A stretch of DNA of 64,000 nt from JACKFB01 sp041389525 (lineage in GTDB: Bacteria > Myxococcota_A > UBA9042 > PHBI01 > JACKFB01): contig JAWKRR010000021.1 of assembly GCA_041389525.1 (NCBI GenBank), positions 45,379-109,378 on the forward strand, in the 5' to 3' direction. This document shows positions 1-8,296 of the stretch, piece by piece (within the stretch, counting starts at the first letter, position 1; each line of letters opens with the position of its first letter). Both the position numbers and the translations under genes were made by a program. Under the pieces are notes generated by a model, which saw only the letters and a list, made by a program, of their open reading frames with translations, had not been told where the DNA came from and did no database searches.

Positions 1-1162
1 CCATCGCGCGGCCCAGCCGGCTGAGGGTCTTGGTCCAGTGAACGCCGCGGGTCAGCTCGGGGTGGGCCTCAAAGAGCGCGCCCAGCTCGGCGTAGAGTGC
101 GAGGACCGTGCCCTCCTCCGCCCCGAAGGCCTCGGCCACCGCCTCGATCCACGCCTCCTCCTCGCTGGAGATGCCGCCGTCGATGAGGGCGGCGAAGGTC
201 AGCTCGCGCAGCAAGAATCGGCGCGAGCAGGGGTTCTGGACCCCGGCGGCGATGGCGGCGGGCGTGGCGCGGGGCTGCTGCACCAGCGCCTGTCGGGCGG
301 CGCGCGAGATGCCGCCCAAGGTCGCCAGCGCGGTCAGCAGGCGCGCCTCTCGCGAGTCCAGGCGCCCGTCGGCCCAGACCAAGCCGAGCACGGCCTCGTA
401 GCAGAGCAGGCGCTCCTCGCGGTCGGCCTGGGTGCGCGCCCCAAAGGCCTCACTGAGCCCGTCAGGCCCAGGCGGCGGCTCGCGCCCCAGGTCGGCGGCG
501 AGGCGCGCGGTCAGCAGCGCATCGTGGTGCAGGACCAAGCGGTGGACGCCGTGGCCGTTGAGCGGGTGGTCTTCGGGCAGGCGGCGCTTGAGCAGCGCCC
601 GCCCGACCGCGCGCGCCGGGCCCCGCAGGCGGCGCTTGAACTCGTCGCGGCCGACGCCCTCCCCCGCCCGCGCATCCGCGAGCAGCTTGGCCAAGTCCGC
701 GACCGCCCGCTTGGCGTCCACGCTGGCGCCCCACAGCAGCAGGATCTCCAGCAGCAGGTGCTGGTCGACCCCACCCCGCACGCGCCGCAGGCTCTCCACC
801 ATCAGGCGCGCCTGCCGCGCCAGCGTGTGCAGAAAGAGACGCGGCCGGTTCGGGCCCGCGACGTCCTGGGACTCGCGCAACCACAGCCGCGGGATGCGCG
901 CCTCGACCCAGCCCTCGAAGTCCAGCGCGGGCTGCTCCTCGCCCTCGTCCATCACCGCAGGCCACGCGGCGTCGTCGAGCAAGGTCGGACGCACCTCGCG
1001 CAGAAACGCGATCACCCAGCTGGGGCGCTGCACGTCGACCGCGTAGACGGCGTCTGGCAGAACGAGGGATCGGGTCGTCGCGTCACTCACGGTCCGCCGA
1101 GCGTCGGGCCCCGCGCTGGCGCTGTCAACGATGAGTCGCTCGTCCCGATCCGAACCTGTCAC
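1..1162 (-). CDS. TerB-like domain protein (partial, runs off left edge)
   Basis: Minus-strand reading frame open from 1162 to the window edge, so the C-terminus is missing. The C-terminal half contains two helical segments typical of TerB/DUF533-like proteins: an YEAVLGLVWADGRLDSRE segment and an LIDGGISSEEEAWIEAV segment, both with an acidic 'DG-x-hydrophobic-x-x-x-E' loop. The N-terminal half (VQRPSWVIAFLRE...) is not recognised. No signal peptide or membrane segment is visible, so it is probably cytoplasmic. The start is uncertain: GTG at 1162 overlaps the stop of the upstream lipoprotein gene by GTGA, which suggests translational coupling; GTG at 1090 is the alternative. Neither has a clear ribosome-binding site. 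TerB domains are known from tellurite/stress-associated proteins, but the real role here is unknown. Confidence 0.7.
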   Translation of the reverse strand, partial: MTGSDRDERLIVDSASAGPDARRTVSDATTRSLVLPDAVYAVDVQRPSWVIAFLREVRPTLLDDAAWPAVMDEGEEQPALDFEGWVEARIPRLWLRESQDVAGPNRPRLFLHTLARQARLMVESLRRVRGGVDQHLLLEILLLWGASVDAKRAVADLAKLLADARAGEGVGRDEFKRRLRGPARAVGRALLKRRLPEDHPLNGHGVHRLVLHHDALLTARLAADLGREPPPGPDGLSEAFGARTQADREERLLCYEAVLGLVWADGRLDSREARLLTALATLGGISRAARQALVQQPRATPAAIAAGVQNPCSRRFLLRELTFAALIDGGISSEEEAWIEAVAEAFGAEEGTVLALYAELGALFEAHPELTRGVHWTKTLSRLGRAM

Positions 1163-3303
1163 AGCGCGGGACGCAGCGGCCACGCGCCGCGATAGAGGCG
1201 CTCGATCCCCCGCACGATCCCCGCCTCGTCCACGACGTAGTCCGAGGGGTGGTGAGCGCCGCCCGGCCACTGCCCCAAGAAGAGCACGTCGCTGTAGAGG
1301 GTCGGCCCGTAGGCGATGTCGCCGCTGTCCAGCAGCAGAATGCCGGACGGAGCGTCGTGGGAGGCGTGGGTCAGGTGGTCGAGCCGCCACTGGGCGATGA
1401 ACTGAGGCAGGTTCTTCCCGCGCGCGGCCAGGGCGATCACCTGCGCGCCATCCGGCGGCGTCCCCTTGGCGGCCAGCCACTCCAGGTCGCGCAGCTGCGG
1501 CCACATCGCGACGCAATCGTCAGCGTGCCCGACCACCCGCTGGCGCACGCCCGCCAGCGGCAGCTCCAGCGGCGTCTCCGCAGGGTACGACTGCACCCGC
1601 ATCCGAGGGAAGGCGTCGCCGAGGGCCGGGCGCCCGGTCGCGGGGTCGTGGCTGGCAGCCCGCTTCAGCAAGAAGATGTCGCGCGGGAAGAGCGGCGGAG
1701 CCAGCGTGAGGTCCCCCTGGGACGTGGACAGCCTGACGCTGATGGGCGCGCCCGCCGGGTTCAGCGACGCCGGAAAGGCCAGATCCAGCTCGCTCTCTGG
1801 GGGCAAGGTCGCGGCGGCGAGCTCAGCGCCCGTGACACCGGTGGCGCGCACGTCGAGGGCCGCGGAGCCCGGGTTGGCGATCCGCAGGGACGACGCGACG
1901 CCGGGCTGCACGTACTGTCCGCGGTCGGAGTCGGGCGTGACGACCACCCCGGCGAGATCGGGCCGCGCGGCGAACACCATCCCCCAGTCCGAGGCCACGA
2001 CGTGCTCGCCGCTCCACACCACATCCAGGATGACCTGATGAGCCGCGATGAAGCCTCGCAGGGCGGGCGGGCTCGTCGAGAGGTCGTAGAGGTAGAGGCC
2101 AGACAGGCAGCCCACGGCGAGCGCCTGGTCTCGGATCGCCACCGACGCGGCCACGCCGTGGGGAGTGACCCGCGCGACCTCCACCGGGGCCGCGCCCGAG
2201 ATGTCGACCACCGCGACCCCAGCCGATCCCAGCGCCACGGCCACGCGCTTGTTGTGGAGCGCGACGTCCAGCAGCGGCCCGTCCAAGGGCAGCGCGCCCG
2301 TCTTCACAGGACCCGACGCGTTGTGCGTCGCGAGCACCAGCCCCTCGTCGAGGTCCAGCAGCGCGAGCTGAGCCCCCACGTGCGTGACGGCCACGCTGTG
2401 CGAGCCGATCCCCGTCCCCACAGCCGCCCCCAGGGCGCCGTCGACGCCGATGGGCGCCCGCATCAGCCCGCCGTCGAAGGCCGCGAGGTAGAGCGTGCTC
2501 TCGACCACCTCCACATCGGCGAACGCCGCGTCAGGCTGCACCAAGGCTAGCGCGTCCCGAACCAGCGGCTTACCGGGCTCCTCCAGCCCGTAGGTGCTCA
2601 CGGCCCCCGACGCCACGCCGTTGGCCCCGTAGGCCGGCGTCGCGCAGTACAGCGTCGCCGAGGGCCGGTGGACCGCGATGGTGGTGCACCGCGGCTTCGA
2701 CGGAATCCCCGTCCACGCCGAGGTGGTCGTCAGCGCGCCCGCCCCCTGCTGCTGCAGCGCCGTCACCCCCGCAAAGGAGTTGGCGAGATAGATGCGCTGG
2801 CCGTCCACCGCGATCTCACCCAGGTGCGGGCTGCCTTCTGGGCTGGCGGGGATGTTCAGCCTGGAGGTCTCGCGCAGGCCGGCCGTCAGCGCGGGGACCG
2901 CGGCGTCCGCGTCAGGGTCCGCGTCCGGCACAGCGTCGGCGTCGTGGTCCGCGGCCGCGTCACTGTCCGCGACCGCGTCGAGCCCGGCGTCGAGCGTGAC
3001 GCCCGTGTCCGTCTCGGCCCCGTCGTCCGCCCCAGCGTCGGCGACCGTCTCCGCTGCGGCATCGCCGTCCGCGGGAGCGCTCGACTCCGCCTCATCGAAC
3101 CCGTCGCCGCCGGGCCCCACGTCCAGCGCAACCGCCCCGTCCGCCTCGGTGTCCGCCGTGACCGCCGCGTCCTCGCGGCCCCCGTCGTCCGCGCCGCCCC
3201 CTACTACCGGGGTCTCGCAGGCCCCGATGGCCGCCGCGACCAGCGCCATGAGAAGCGCCAGCCCGAGATCCCTCCGCGCGCATGTCCCCCGGCACATCTT
3301 CAT
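1159..3303 (-). CDS. Lipoprotein with LVIVD-type propeller and thioredoxin-like C-terminus
   Basis: 714 residues. The N-terminus is a lipoprotein signal (hydrophobic stretch, IGAC lipobox) followed by about 100 residues dominated by Asp and Ala, probably a flexible linker. The middle (roughly 140-430) repeats short beta units such as VAVVDISGAAPVEVARV and LYLYDLSTSPPALRG, like LVIVD/YncE propeller proteins. The last 170 residues resemble a redoxin fold (LGDAFPRMRV, then VVGHADDCVAMWPQLRDLEW), but the usual CxxC is reduced to one Cys, so disulfide chemistry is doubtful. It is likely anchored in the envelope. The downstream TerB-like gene overlaps its stop. The function is unknown; the propeller call is firmer than the thioredoxin-like call. 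Confidence 0.75.
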   Translation of the reverse strand: MKMCRGTCARRDLGLALLMALVAAAIGACETPVVGGGADDGGREDAAVTADTEADGAVALDVGPGGDGFDEAESSAPADGDAAAETVADAGADDGAETDTGVTLDAGLDAVADSDAAADHDADAVPDADPDADAAVPALTAGLRETSRLNIPASPEGSPHLGEIAVDGQRIYLANSFAGVTALQQQGAGALTTTSAWTGIPSKPRCTTIAVHRPSATLYCATPAYGANGVASGAVSTYGLEEPGKPLVRDALALVQPDAAFADVEVVESTLYLAAFDGGLMRAPIGVDGALGAAVGTGIGSHSVAVTHVGAQLALLDLDEGLVLATHNASGPVKTGALPLDGPLLDVALHNKRVAVALGSAGVAVVDISGAAPVEVARVTPHGVAASVAIRDQALAVGCLSGLYLYDLSTSPPALRGFIAAHQVILDVVWSGEHVVASDWGMVFAARPDLAGVVVTPDSDRGQYVQPGVASSLRIANPGSAALDVRATGVTGAELAAATLPPESELDLAFPASLNPAGAPISVRLSTSQGDLTLAPPLFPRDIFLLKRAASHDPATGRPALGDAFPRMRVQSYPAETPLELPLAGVRQRVVGHADDCVAMWPQLRDLEWLAAKGTPPDGAQVIALAARGKNLPQFIAQWRLDHLTHASHDAPSGILLLDSGDIAYGPTLYSDVLFLGQWPGGAHHPSDYVVDEAGIVRGIERLYRGAWPLRPAL

Positions 3304-3338
3304 GACGCGAGAATGGCGACACGGAAGGGCCGGCTCAA

Positions 3339-5924
3339 CTACGCGGGGGATTCCTCGGTGACCGGACGCTTCCGATACAGGAAGCGCAACAGCGCCGGCA
3401 GCGTGATGAGATCAGTCAGAATCGCCATCACCACGGTCAACCCGACCAGCACGCCGAATCGTCGGACGGGCTCGATCTCGGCGCCGGCGAAGATGAAGAA
3501 CCCGAGCATGAGCAGCAGCGAGGTGGCGACGACCGCGCGGCCTGCGTCACGGCGAGCGGCGAGCAACGCGGCTTCGACGCTGGCGCCCCGGTCGAGGTGG
3601 GCCTCGAAGTGGTGCAGCAGGTGGATCGTGTCGTCGACGGCGATGCCGATGGCGATGCTGGCGATGAGCAGCGAGTTGAGGTCGATGGGGATGCCGGTGG
3701 CGCCCATGAACGCGATGACGAAGACGATGGGCAGCAGGTTCGGGACCATGGCGATGAGGCCCAGGCGCAGATCGCGCAGGAAGACCGCCATCAGCAGCGT
3801 GATGACGATGAGGGCCACGCCGAAGCTGCGGGCGAGGTCGGACACCAGGGTCGTGACCACGCTGAAGAAGGTGTAGACGCCGCCGGTGGAGCGGGCGGTG
3901 ATGCGGCCGGCCAGCGGCTCGATGTAGCGGGCGATGCCGGCGTCGATGTGGGCGATGAGCGGGCCGTACGCGCTGGCCTCGCGCCACGACGCGCGGAAGG
4001 TCATGTCGGCCAGCGTCGCGTCGGCGTTCATCAGGCGAGTCAGCTCGCTGGGGCCTGCGTTTTCGAAGAGCAGCATGAGGTCCGAGGTCGAGCGCTGGTC
4101 CTCGGGGAGCCGCCACGCGTCGCGGCCGCCGCCGTGAAGCGCGCGGTGGGTCTCGCGCAGGGGATCGAGGATGCTTGTGGCGTTGTGGACGATGGCCTCG
4201 CCGGAGCCGGGCTCGCGGTAGTCGAGGACGTGGCGCTCGAAGGCGGCCAGGGCGTGGAGGACCTCGACGTCGCGCAGGGTGCCGGGCTCGGTGGCCTCGA
4301 TGAGCACGTTGGCGGTGGCCATGCCGCCGATGGTCGCGTCGATTCGCTCGGTGGCGACTCGCACCTCGACGTCGGCGTCGAACCACTCGAGGGGGTCGTG
4401 GGCGACGCGGAGCTGGGCGACGCCGAAGAGGCTGAGGACGAAGAGGGCGGCGGACGCGGCGAGGGTGAGGTTGCGGCGCAGGGTGGGCGCGCCGGGGCGG
4501 GGCTCGGAGAGGCCGAAGCAGAAGACGAGGAAGCGGGAGATGAGGTCGGGACGGGCGGGATCTCGGGCTGGCTTGGCGCGCTCGGGCGCGGGGTCGCCGC
4601 CGATGAAGGAGAGCGCGAGGGGGAGCACGACGAGGGTGTTGAGCAGGGCCATGCCCACGCCGAAGGCGCCTGCGTAGCCGAGCTGGCGGATGGCGACCAC
4701 GGCGGCGAAGTGGAAGCTGGCGAGGCCGACCATGGTGGTCAGCGTGGTGAAGAGGACCGGCATGCCGGTGGCGGCGACGGCGTCGATGATGGCCTGCGTG
4801 GGCTCGACCCCGGCGCGGCGTCGGGTGGCGTGGACCGCGAGGACGTGGACGGAGTCGCCGATGCCGACGACGAAGAGGAAGGCCGGCAACATGCTGGAGA
4901 GCATGCCGAGCGGCATCCCGGTGAGCGCCATCAGGCCGCTGGTCCAGATCGTGGCGAGGGTGACGACGACGATGGGGGCGATGACGGCGACGACGCGGCG
5001 GAAGAGGAAGAAGAGGACGGCGAGCATGGCGAGGGTGGAGCCGCCGACCAGGGTCAGCATGTCGCGGAGCATCATGGCGTTGACGACGGCGTCGATGGAG
5101 GGGCCGCCGCCGAGGAGGACGCGGAAGCCGGGCGCTTGGTGGGCCTCGAGGAGATCGTGGAGCTGGAAGTGGAGGCGGTCGGAGTCCTCTTCGGACATGA
5201 AGCGGGTGCGGACGGCGAGCATGGACGCGCGGCCGTCGGTGGCGAGGACCTGGCCGACCAGGGTGGGCTCGGCGAGCATGGCTTTGGCGCGGGCGGCGAG
5301 CTCGGCGTCGTCGGCGGGCAGCGGGTCGAGCCAGGAGTCGACGCGCAGGGTGTCGCCGTCCATCCAGGTGCGGCGGACGTCGAGGACCGAGATGATCTGG
5401 TCGACCACGGTGCCGCCGGCCTCGTCGCCCCAGCCGCTGCCGTCGTCGCCCTCGAAGTCCCCGAAGGCGTCGGGCTCCGATTCCGCAGGTGGCGCCTCAG
5501 AGATCGCGCCACGGCGGGCGTCGCGGTCGCGGCGGCGTTCGCCCAGGGAGGCGACCTCGGGCGAGAAGGCGCGGACGGACTCGCGGAGGGCGTGCAGGCG
5601 CTCGAGGTAGTCGCGGCTGAAGACGTCGCCCTCGACGAGGACGAGGAAGAACTGGTCGCGCCCGAAGGCGTCGCGCAGGTCTTCGAGAGCGCGGAAGCTC
5701 GGGTCGTCGTCGGGCATGAAGAGCTCGACGCTGTTGTCGATCATCAGCCGGGTGGCGGTCGCGTGGGCCAAGAACGCCGTGATGGCGAGGACCAGGGCCG
5801 CGAACGCGAGGCGGTGTCGCAGGACGAGGGTGGCCAGGCCGCGGAAGAGCCGGCTCTCGCTTTGGTGGGGGGCGTGGGTCAAGGGCGGACCGGCGGGGTC
5901 GGTGAGGCGGGCGAAGGGGCCCAC
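3339..5924 (-). CDS. RND/MMPL superfamily exporter
   Basis: 861 residues in the classic two-fold repeat of the RND/MMPL family: one membrane helix near residue 45, a large periplasmic loop, a bundle of five or six helices, then the same pattern again. Both halves keep the conserved acidic residues of the helix-4 region (VGIGDSVHVLAVH in the first, IGIAVDDTIHLLHHFE in the second), which in this family carry the proton relay. The size matches hopanoid- or lipid-exporting MMPL members rather than the roughly 1,000-residue drug pumps. The periplasmic loop carries an acidic insert (EGDDGSGWGDEAGG). The substrate cannot be read from sequence; lipid transport is only a family-based guess. GTG start, no strong ribosome-binding site; the first 20-30 residues may be untranslated. 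Confidence 0.85.
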   Translation of the reverse strand: MGPFARLTDPAGPPLTHAPHQSESRLFRGLATLVLRHRLAFAALVLAITAFLAHATATRLMIDNSVELFMPDDDPSFRALEDLRDAFGRDQFFLVLVEGDVFSRDYLERLHALRESVRAFSPEVASLGERRRDRDARRGAISEAPPAESEPDAFGDFEGDDGSGWGDEAGGTVVDQIISVLDVRRTWMDGDTLRVDSWLDPLPADDAELAARAKAMLAEPTLVGQVLATDGRASMLAVRTRFMSEEDSDRLHFQLHDLLEAHQAPGFRVLLGGGPSIDAVVNAMMLRDMLTLVGGSTLAMLAVLFFLFRRVVAVIAPIVVVTLATIWTSGLMALTGMPLGMLSSMLPAFLFVVGIGDSVHVLAVHATRRRAGVEPTQAIIDAVAATGMPVLFTTLTTMVGLASFHFAAVVAIRQLGYAGAFGVGMALLNTLVVLPLALSFIGGDPAPERAKPARDPARPDLISRFLVFCFGLSEPRPGAPTLRRNLTLAASAALFVLSLFGVAQLRVAHDPLEWFDADVEVRVATERIDATIGGMATANVLIEATEPGTLRDVEVLHALAAFERHVLDYREPGSGEAIVHNATSILDPLRETHRALHGGGRDAWRLPEDQRSTSDLMLLFENAGPSELTRLMNADATLADMTFRASWREASAYGPLIAHIDAGIARYIEPLAGRITARSTGGVYTFFSVVTTLVSDLARSFGVALIVITLLMAVFLRDLRLGLIAMVPNLLPIVFVIAFMGATGIPIDLNSLLIASIAIGIAVDDTIHLLHHFEAHLDRGASVEAALLAARRDAGRAVVATSLLLMLGFFIFAGAEIEPVRRFGVLVGLTVVMAILTDLITLPALLRFLYRKRPVTEESPA

Positions 5925-5970
5925 CGCATACGAGAACGCTGCGGCGCGCGCAAGGCTGACGCGAGGCCAG

Positions 5971-6001
5971 CCGAGGGCAGCCGAGGGCAGCGCGAGGGCA
6001 G
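5971..6001. repeat. Short tandem repeat, 10-bp unit
   Basis: Two perfect copies of CCGAGGGCAG followed by a third, imperfect copy, lying between the divergent RND exporter and PI-PLC-like genes. It could be slippage or a binding site; nothing in the sequence decides this. Confidence 0.6.
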
Positions 6002-6091
6002 GCGAGGATCGGAGCGGCGGATCGCGTATGCTACGCCGGCCCTGTGCTCAGGTCGCCGCCCCGCCCGCCGCTCATCCGCACGGAGACTCGC

Positions 6092-7258
6092 GTGAGAAGT
6101 TCATCCTGGCTGTCCTGTTTGGCCCTCGCCTTCGTCGCGGCGGTCGGCTGTGGCGAAGGCTCAGACCACGCGGCGGCCGAGGTCGACGCGAGCGCGGAGG
6201 TCAGCGCCGACGCGCGCGACGCTGCGCCCGACGCTGGCGGAGACGCCGACGCTGGCGCTGACGTGGCCGAGCTGCCCGACCTCGGACCTGACGCGGCGCC
6301 CGACGCCGCCGGCGACGCGCCGGGCGAGGTGCTGCCGCCCAGCTACCCCTTGGACGACACGCTGAGGGTCAATCACATCCAGGCGATGGGCACCCACAAC
6401 AGCTACCACGTGCGCCCGGACGAGGAGACCATCCCGCCCTGGGACTACACCCACGCGCCGCTGGACGTGCAGCTCGGCGAGCTCGGCGTTCGGCAGGTGG
6501 AGCTCGACATCCACTACACGGGGCCGGGCGAGTTCGCGGTCTTTCATCTGCCGCTGCTGGACTCGGTGTCGACCTGCGCGGACCTGGCGAGCTGCATGGG
6601 CGACATCCGGCGGTGGTCGGACGCCCACAGGGGCCACCACCTCATCTGGGTGCTCATCGAACCCAAGGACGAGGTGGACTCGCAGAAGCTCGCGACCCAC
6701 TTCGCCGAGGTCGACGACGCCTTGCGCGCCGCGTGGCCGCGGGAGCGCGTGCTGACGCCCGACGACCTGCGCGGGACCCACGCCAGCATCCGCGAGCGCC
6801 TGACCGCCGAGGGCTGGCCCACCCTGGGGGCGACGCGCGACAAGGTGATGTTCGTGATGCTGGACGAAGGCGACAACCAGAAGGCCTACCTCGACACCTT
6901 CCCGGGGCTCGAAGGCGCGATGATCTTCATGCGCGGCGGGCGTGGCGAGCCTTGGGGATGCGTGCTTGAGCTCAACGACGCCCCGCAGGACGCAGCCGCC
7001 ATCGCCACAGCGCTCGCCGAGGGCTACCTGGTGCGGTCCGGCACCGGCGGCGCGGACAGCACCCCCGAGGAGCTCGCCACGCGCGCGGCCGCAGCGCTGG
7101 CTGCCGGCGCGAACTTCATCAGCACCGACTTCCCCGCCGGGACTCCCGACGCGCCGTGGACCTTCACCATCCCCGGCGGTCAGCCGTCGCGCTGCAATCC
7201 CGTGACCGCCCCGGCCGAGTGTAAACCGGCGGACATCGAGGCCCTGCCCTCGCCCTGA
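6092..7258 (+). CDS. PI-PLC C1-like phosphodiesterase lipoprotein
   Basis: 388 residues starting at GTG 6092, chosen because GGAG lies 7 bases upstream and a lipoprotein signal follows directly (LALAFVAAVGC). After the lipobox come about 65 Asp/Ala-rich residues, as in other lipoproteins of this window. The enzyme domain then begins with NHIQAMGTHNSYH, the first catalytic-His motif of calcium-dependent phosphatidylinositol-specific phospholipase C-like proteins (PI-PLC-C1 family), followed by VRQVELDIHY and FAVFHLPLLD with the acidic and second His positions. Family members cleave phosphodiester bonds of inositol or glycerophospho-lipids. Here the enzyme would be membrane-anchored and face the periplasm or cell surface. 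The true substrate is unknown. It is divergent from the RND gene and convergent with the DUF924 gene. Confidence 0.85.
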   Translation: MRSSSWLSCLALAFVAAVGCGEGSDHAAAEVDASAEVSADARDAAPDAGGDADAGADVAELPDLGPDAAPDAAGDAPGEVLPPSYPLDDTLRVNHIQAMGTHNSYHVRPDEETIPPWDYTHAPLDVQLGELGVRQVELDIHYTGPGEFAVFHLPLLDSVSTCADLASCMGDIRRWSDAHRGHHLIWVLIEPKDEVDSQKLATHFAEVDDALRAAWPRERVLTPDDLRGTHASIRERLTAEGWPTLGATRDKVMFVMLDEGDNQKAYLDTFPGLEGAMIFMRGGRGEPWGCVLELNDAPQDAAAIATALAEGYLVRSGTGGADSTPEELATRAAAALAAGANFISTDFPAGTPDAPWTFTIPGGQPSRCNPVTAPAECKPADIEALPSP

Positions 7259-7270
7259 GCGCGCAGGGCG
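7251..7270. terminator. Hairpin between convergent genes (candidate terminator)
   Basis: Inverted repeat CGCCCTG / CAGGGCG with a 6-base loop spans the stop codon of the PI-PLC-like gene and faces the end of the DUF924 gene. There is no T-run, so intrinsic termination is possible but unproven. Confidence 0.35.
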
Positions 7271-7277
7271 GCGCCCG

Positions 7278-7880
7278 TCAGAAGGAGGAGCCCGGCGTCT
7301 GCAGGAAGGCGATCTCTTCGGCGGTGGAGGTCCGCCCGAGCAGCTCGTTCCGGTGCGGGAAGCGCCCGAATCGCTCGACGATGACGGCGTGTTTGGCCGC
7401 GTAGTCGGCGCCGCCCGCGAAGAGCGCGCGGCCCGCCTCGGCCACCTCTTCGGCCTGGGCCTTGAAGCGCTCGACGGCCTCACGCTGCATCGCCAGCTCT
7501 TCGGAATGCATCAGCGGCATCAGCGCGAAGTAGCGCTCCACCGGCAGGAGCGTGGCGTAGCCGCCGCCGTCTAGCAGGCGCCGGGTCAGGCCCAGCGCGC
7601 GCGCGTCGCCGGAGAACATGGCGCCGGTGTCGCGGAAGATGTTCCGGGTGAACTGATCGAGCACGATGATCGACGCCAGCGTCCCGCGAGGCGTGGAAGT
7701 CCATGCAGCCAAGTCACCGGCGAGGCCCAGCGCCACCGTGTCGCCAAAACGCTCGCGGATGGTCGCGTCGAAGGCCGGGTCCTTCTTCCACCACCGCGAC
7801 TGCACCGCGGGGTCCACGGAGCCGTCAGCGCTCGGGGTGCCGAGCCAGAACGAGAGCACGTCTTCGGGTTGTGTTTCCAT
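7278..7880 (-). CDS. DUF924 family protein
   Basis: 200 residues, the usual length of the DUF924 family. Family hallmarks are VLSFWLG at the N-terminus, then RWWKKDPAFDATIRERF, IIVLDQFTRNIFR, and the PVERYFALMPLMHSEEL segment. The family is an all-helical, TPR-like cytosolic protein of unknown biochemical function. No signal peptide. It converges with the PI-PLC-like gene 19 bases away. A short zinc-ribbon gene lies 52 bases upstream on the same strand and may share its transcript. The identification as DUF924 is firm; no function can be offered. Confidence 0.88.
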   Translation of the reverse strand: METQPEDVLSFWLGTPSADGSVDPAVQSRWWKKDPAFDATIRERFGDTVALGLAGDLAAWTSTPRGTLASIIVLDQFTRNIFRDTGAMFSGDARALGLTRRLLDGGGYATLLPVERYFALMPLMHSEELAMQREAVERFKAQAEEVAEAGRALFAGGADYAAKHAVIVERFGRFPHRNELLGRTSTAEEIAFLQTPGSSF

Positions 7881-7932
7881 CCCCCGAGCATGACCGCCAC
7901 AGGCCGAGATGCCAACCCGCGGGACTCCAGCT

Positions 7933-8163
7933 CTAGCTGTGATGCTTCGTCAGCAGCGCCGGGTCCGTCGACTCCTCCAGCACCTGTCCGCACTTGCGAC
8001 ACTGGTACCGAAGCGAGACCGGGCGCGCCGTGATCCCGAAGAGCAGCGCCATCGTCCCGCTGAACGAGTAGCGGGGCTCCTCGGCGATCATGCCGTCACC
8101 CTTGGCGTACCCGCAGCCGCACCGCTTCGGCTCGGCCCCATCACGTTTTCCCGCGTCGCTCAT
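7933..8163 (-). CDS. Small zinc-ribbon protein
   Basis: 76 residues from ATG 8163, preceded by a GGGGG-containing ribosome-binding site. It has one Cys pair near the N-terminus (CGC) and a second in YQCRKCGQVLEE, a spacing that suits a small zinc ribbon. The C-terminus is TDPALLTKHHS. No membrane segment. Longer versions of this frame, back to 8391, read through unlikely sequence and overlap the upstream gene, so the short start is preferred. No family name recognised. Position between DUF924 and the MopE-like gene gives no functional clue. Confidence 0.65.
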   Translation of the reverse strand: MSDAGKRDGAEPKRCGCGYAKGDGMIAEEPRYSFSGTMALLFGITARPVSLRYQCRKCGQVLEESTDPALLTKHHS

Positions 8164-8296
8164 CTGACCCCCAATCCTCACCGCCTCCCGGCTGCGAGCG
8201 GCGGATCTGCAGGCCCGAATCGCGACCCAGCCTCCGCCCGCGCGGACTATTGGCCGCTGCGGTCGGGGCTGTAAAGGGCGAACCGACCTCAGGCGC

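Noticed and set aside
3597..6095. Plus-strand open frame of about 830 codons opposite the RND exporter
   Set aside because: Antisense to membrane-protein codons, giving Asp/Gly/Glu-rich low-complexity sequence without any family motif.
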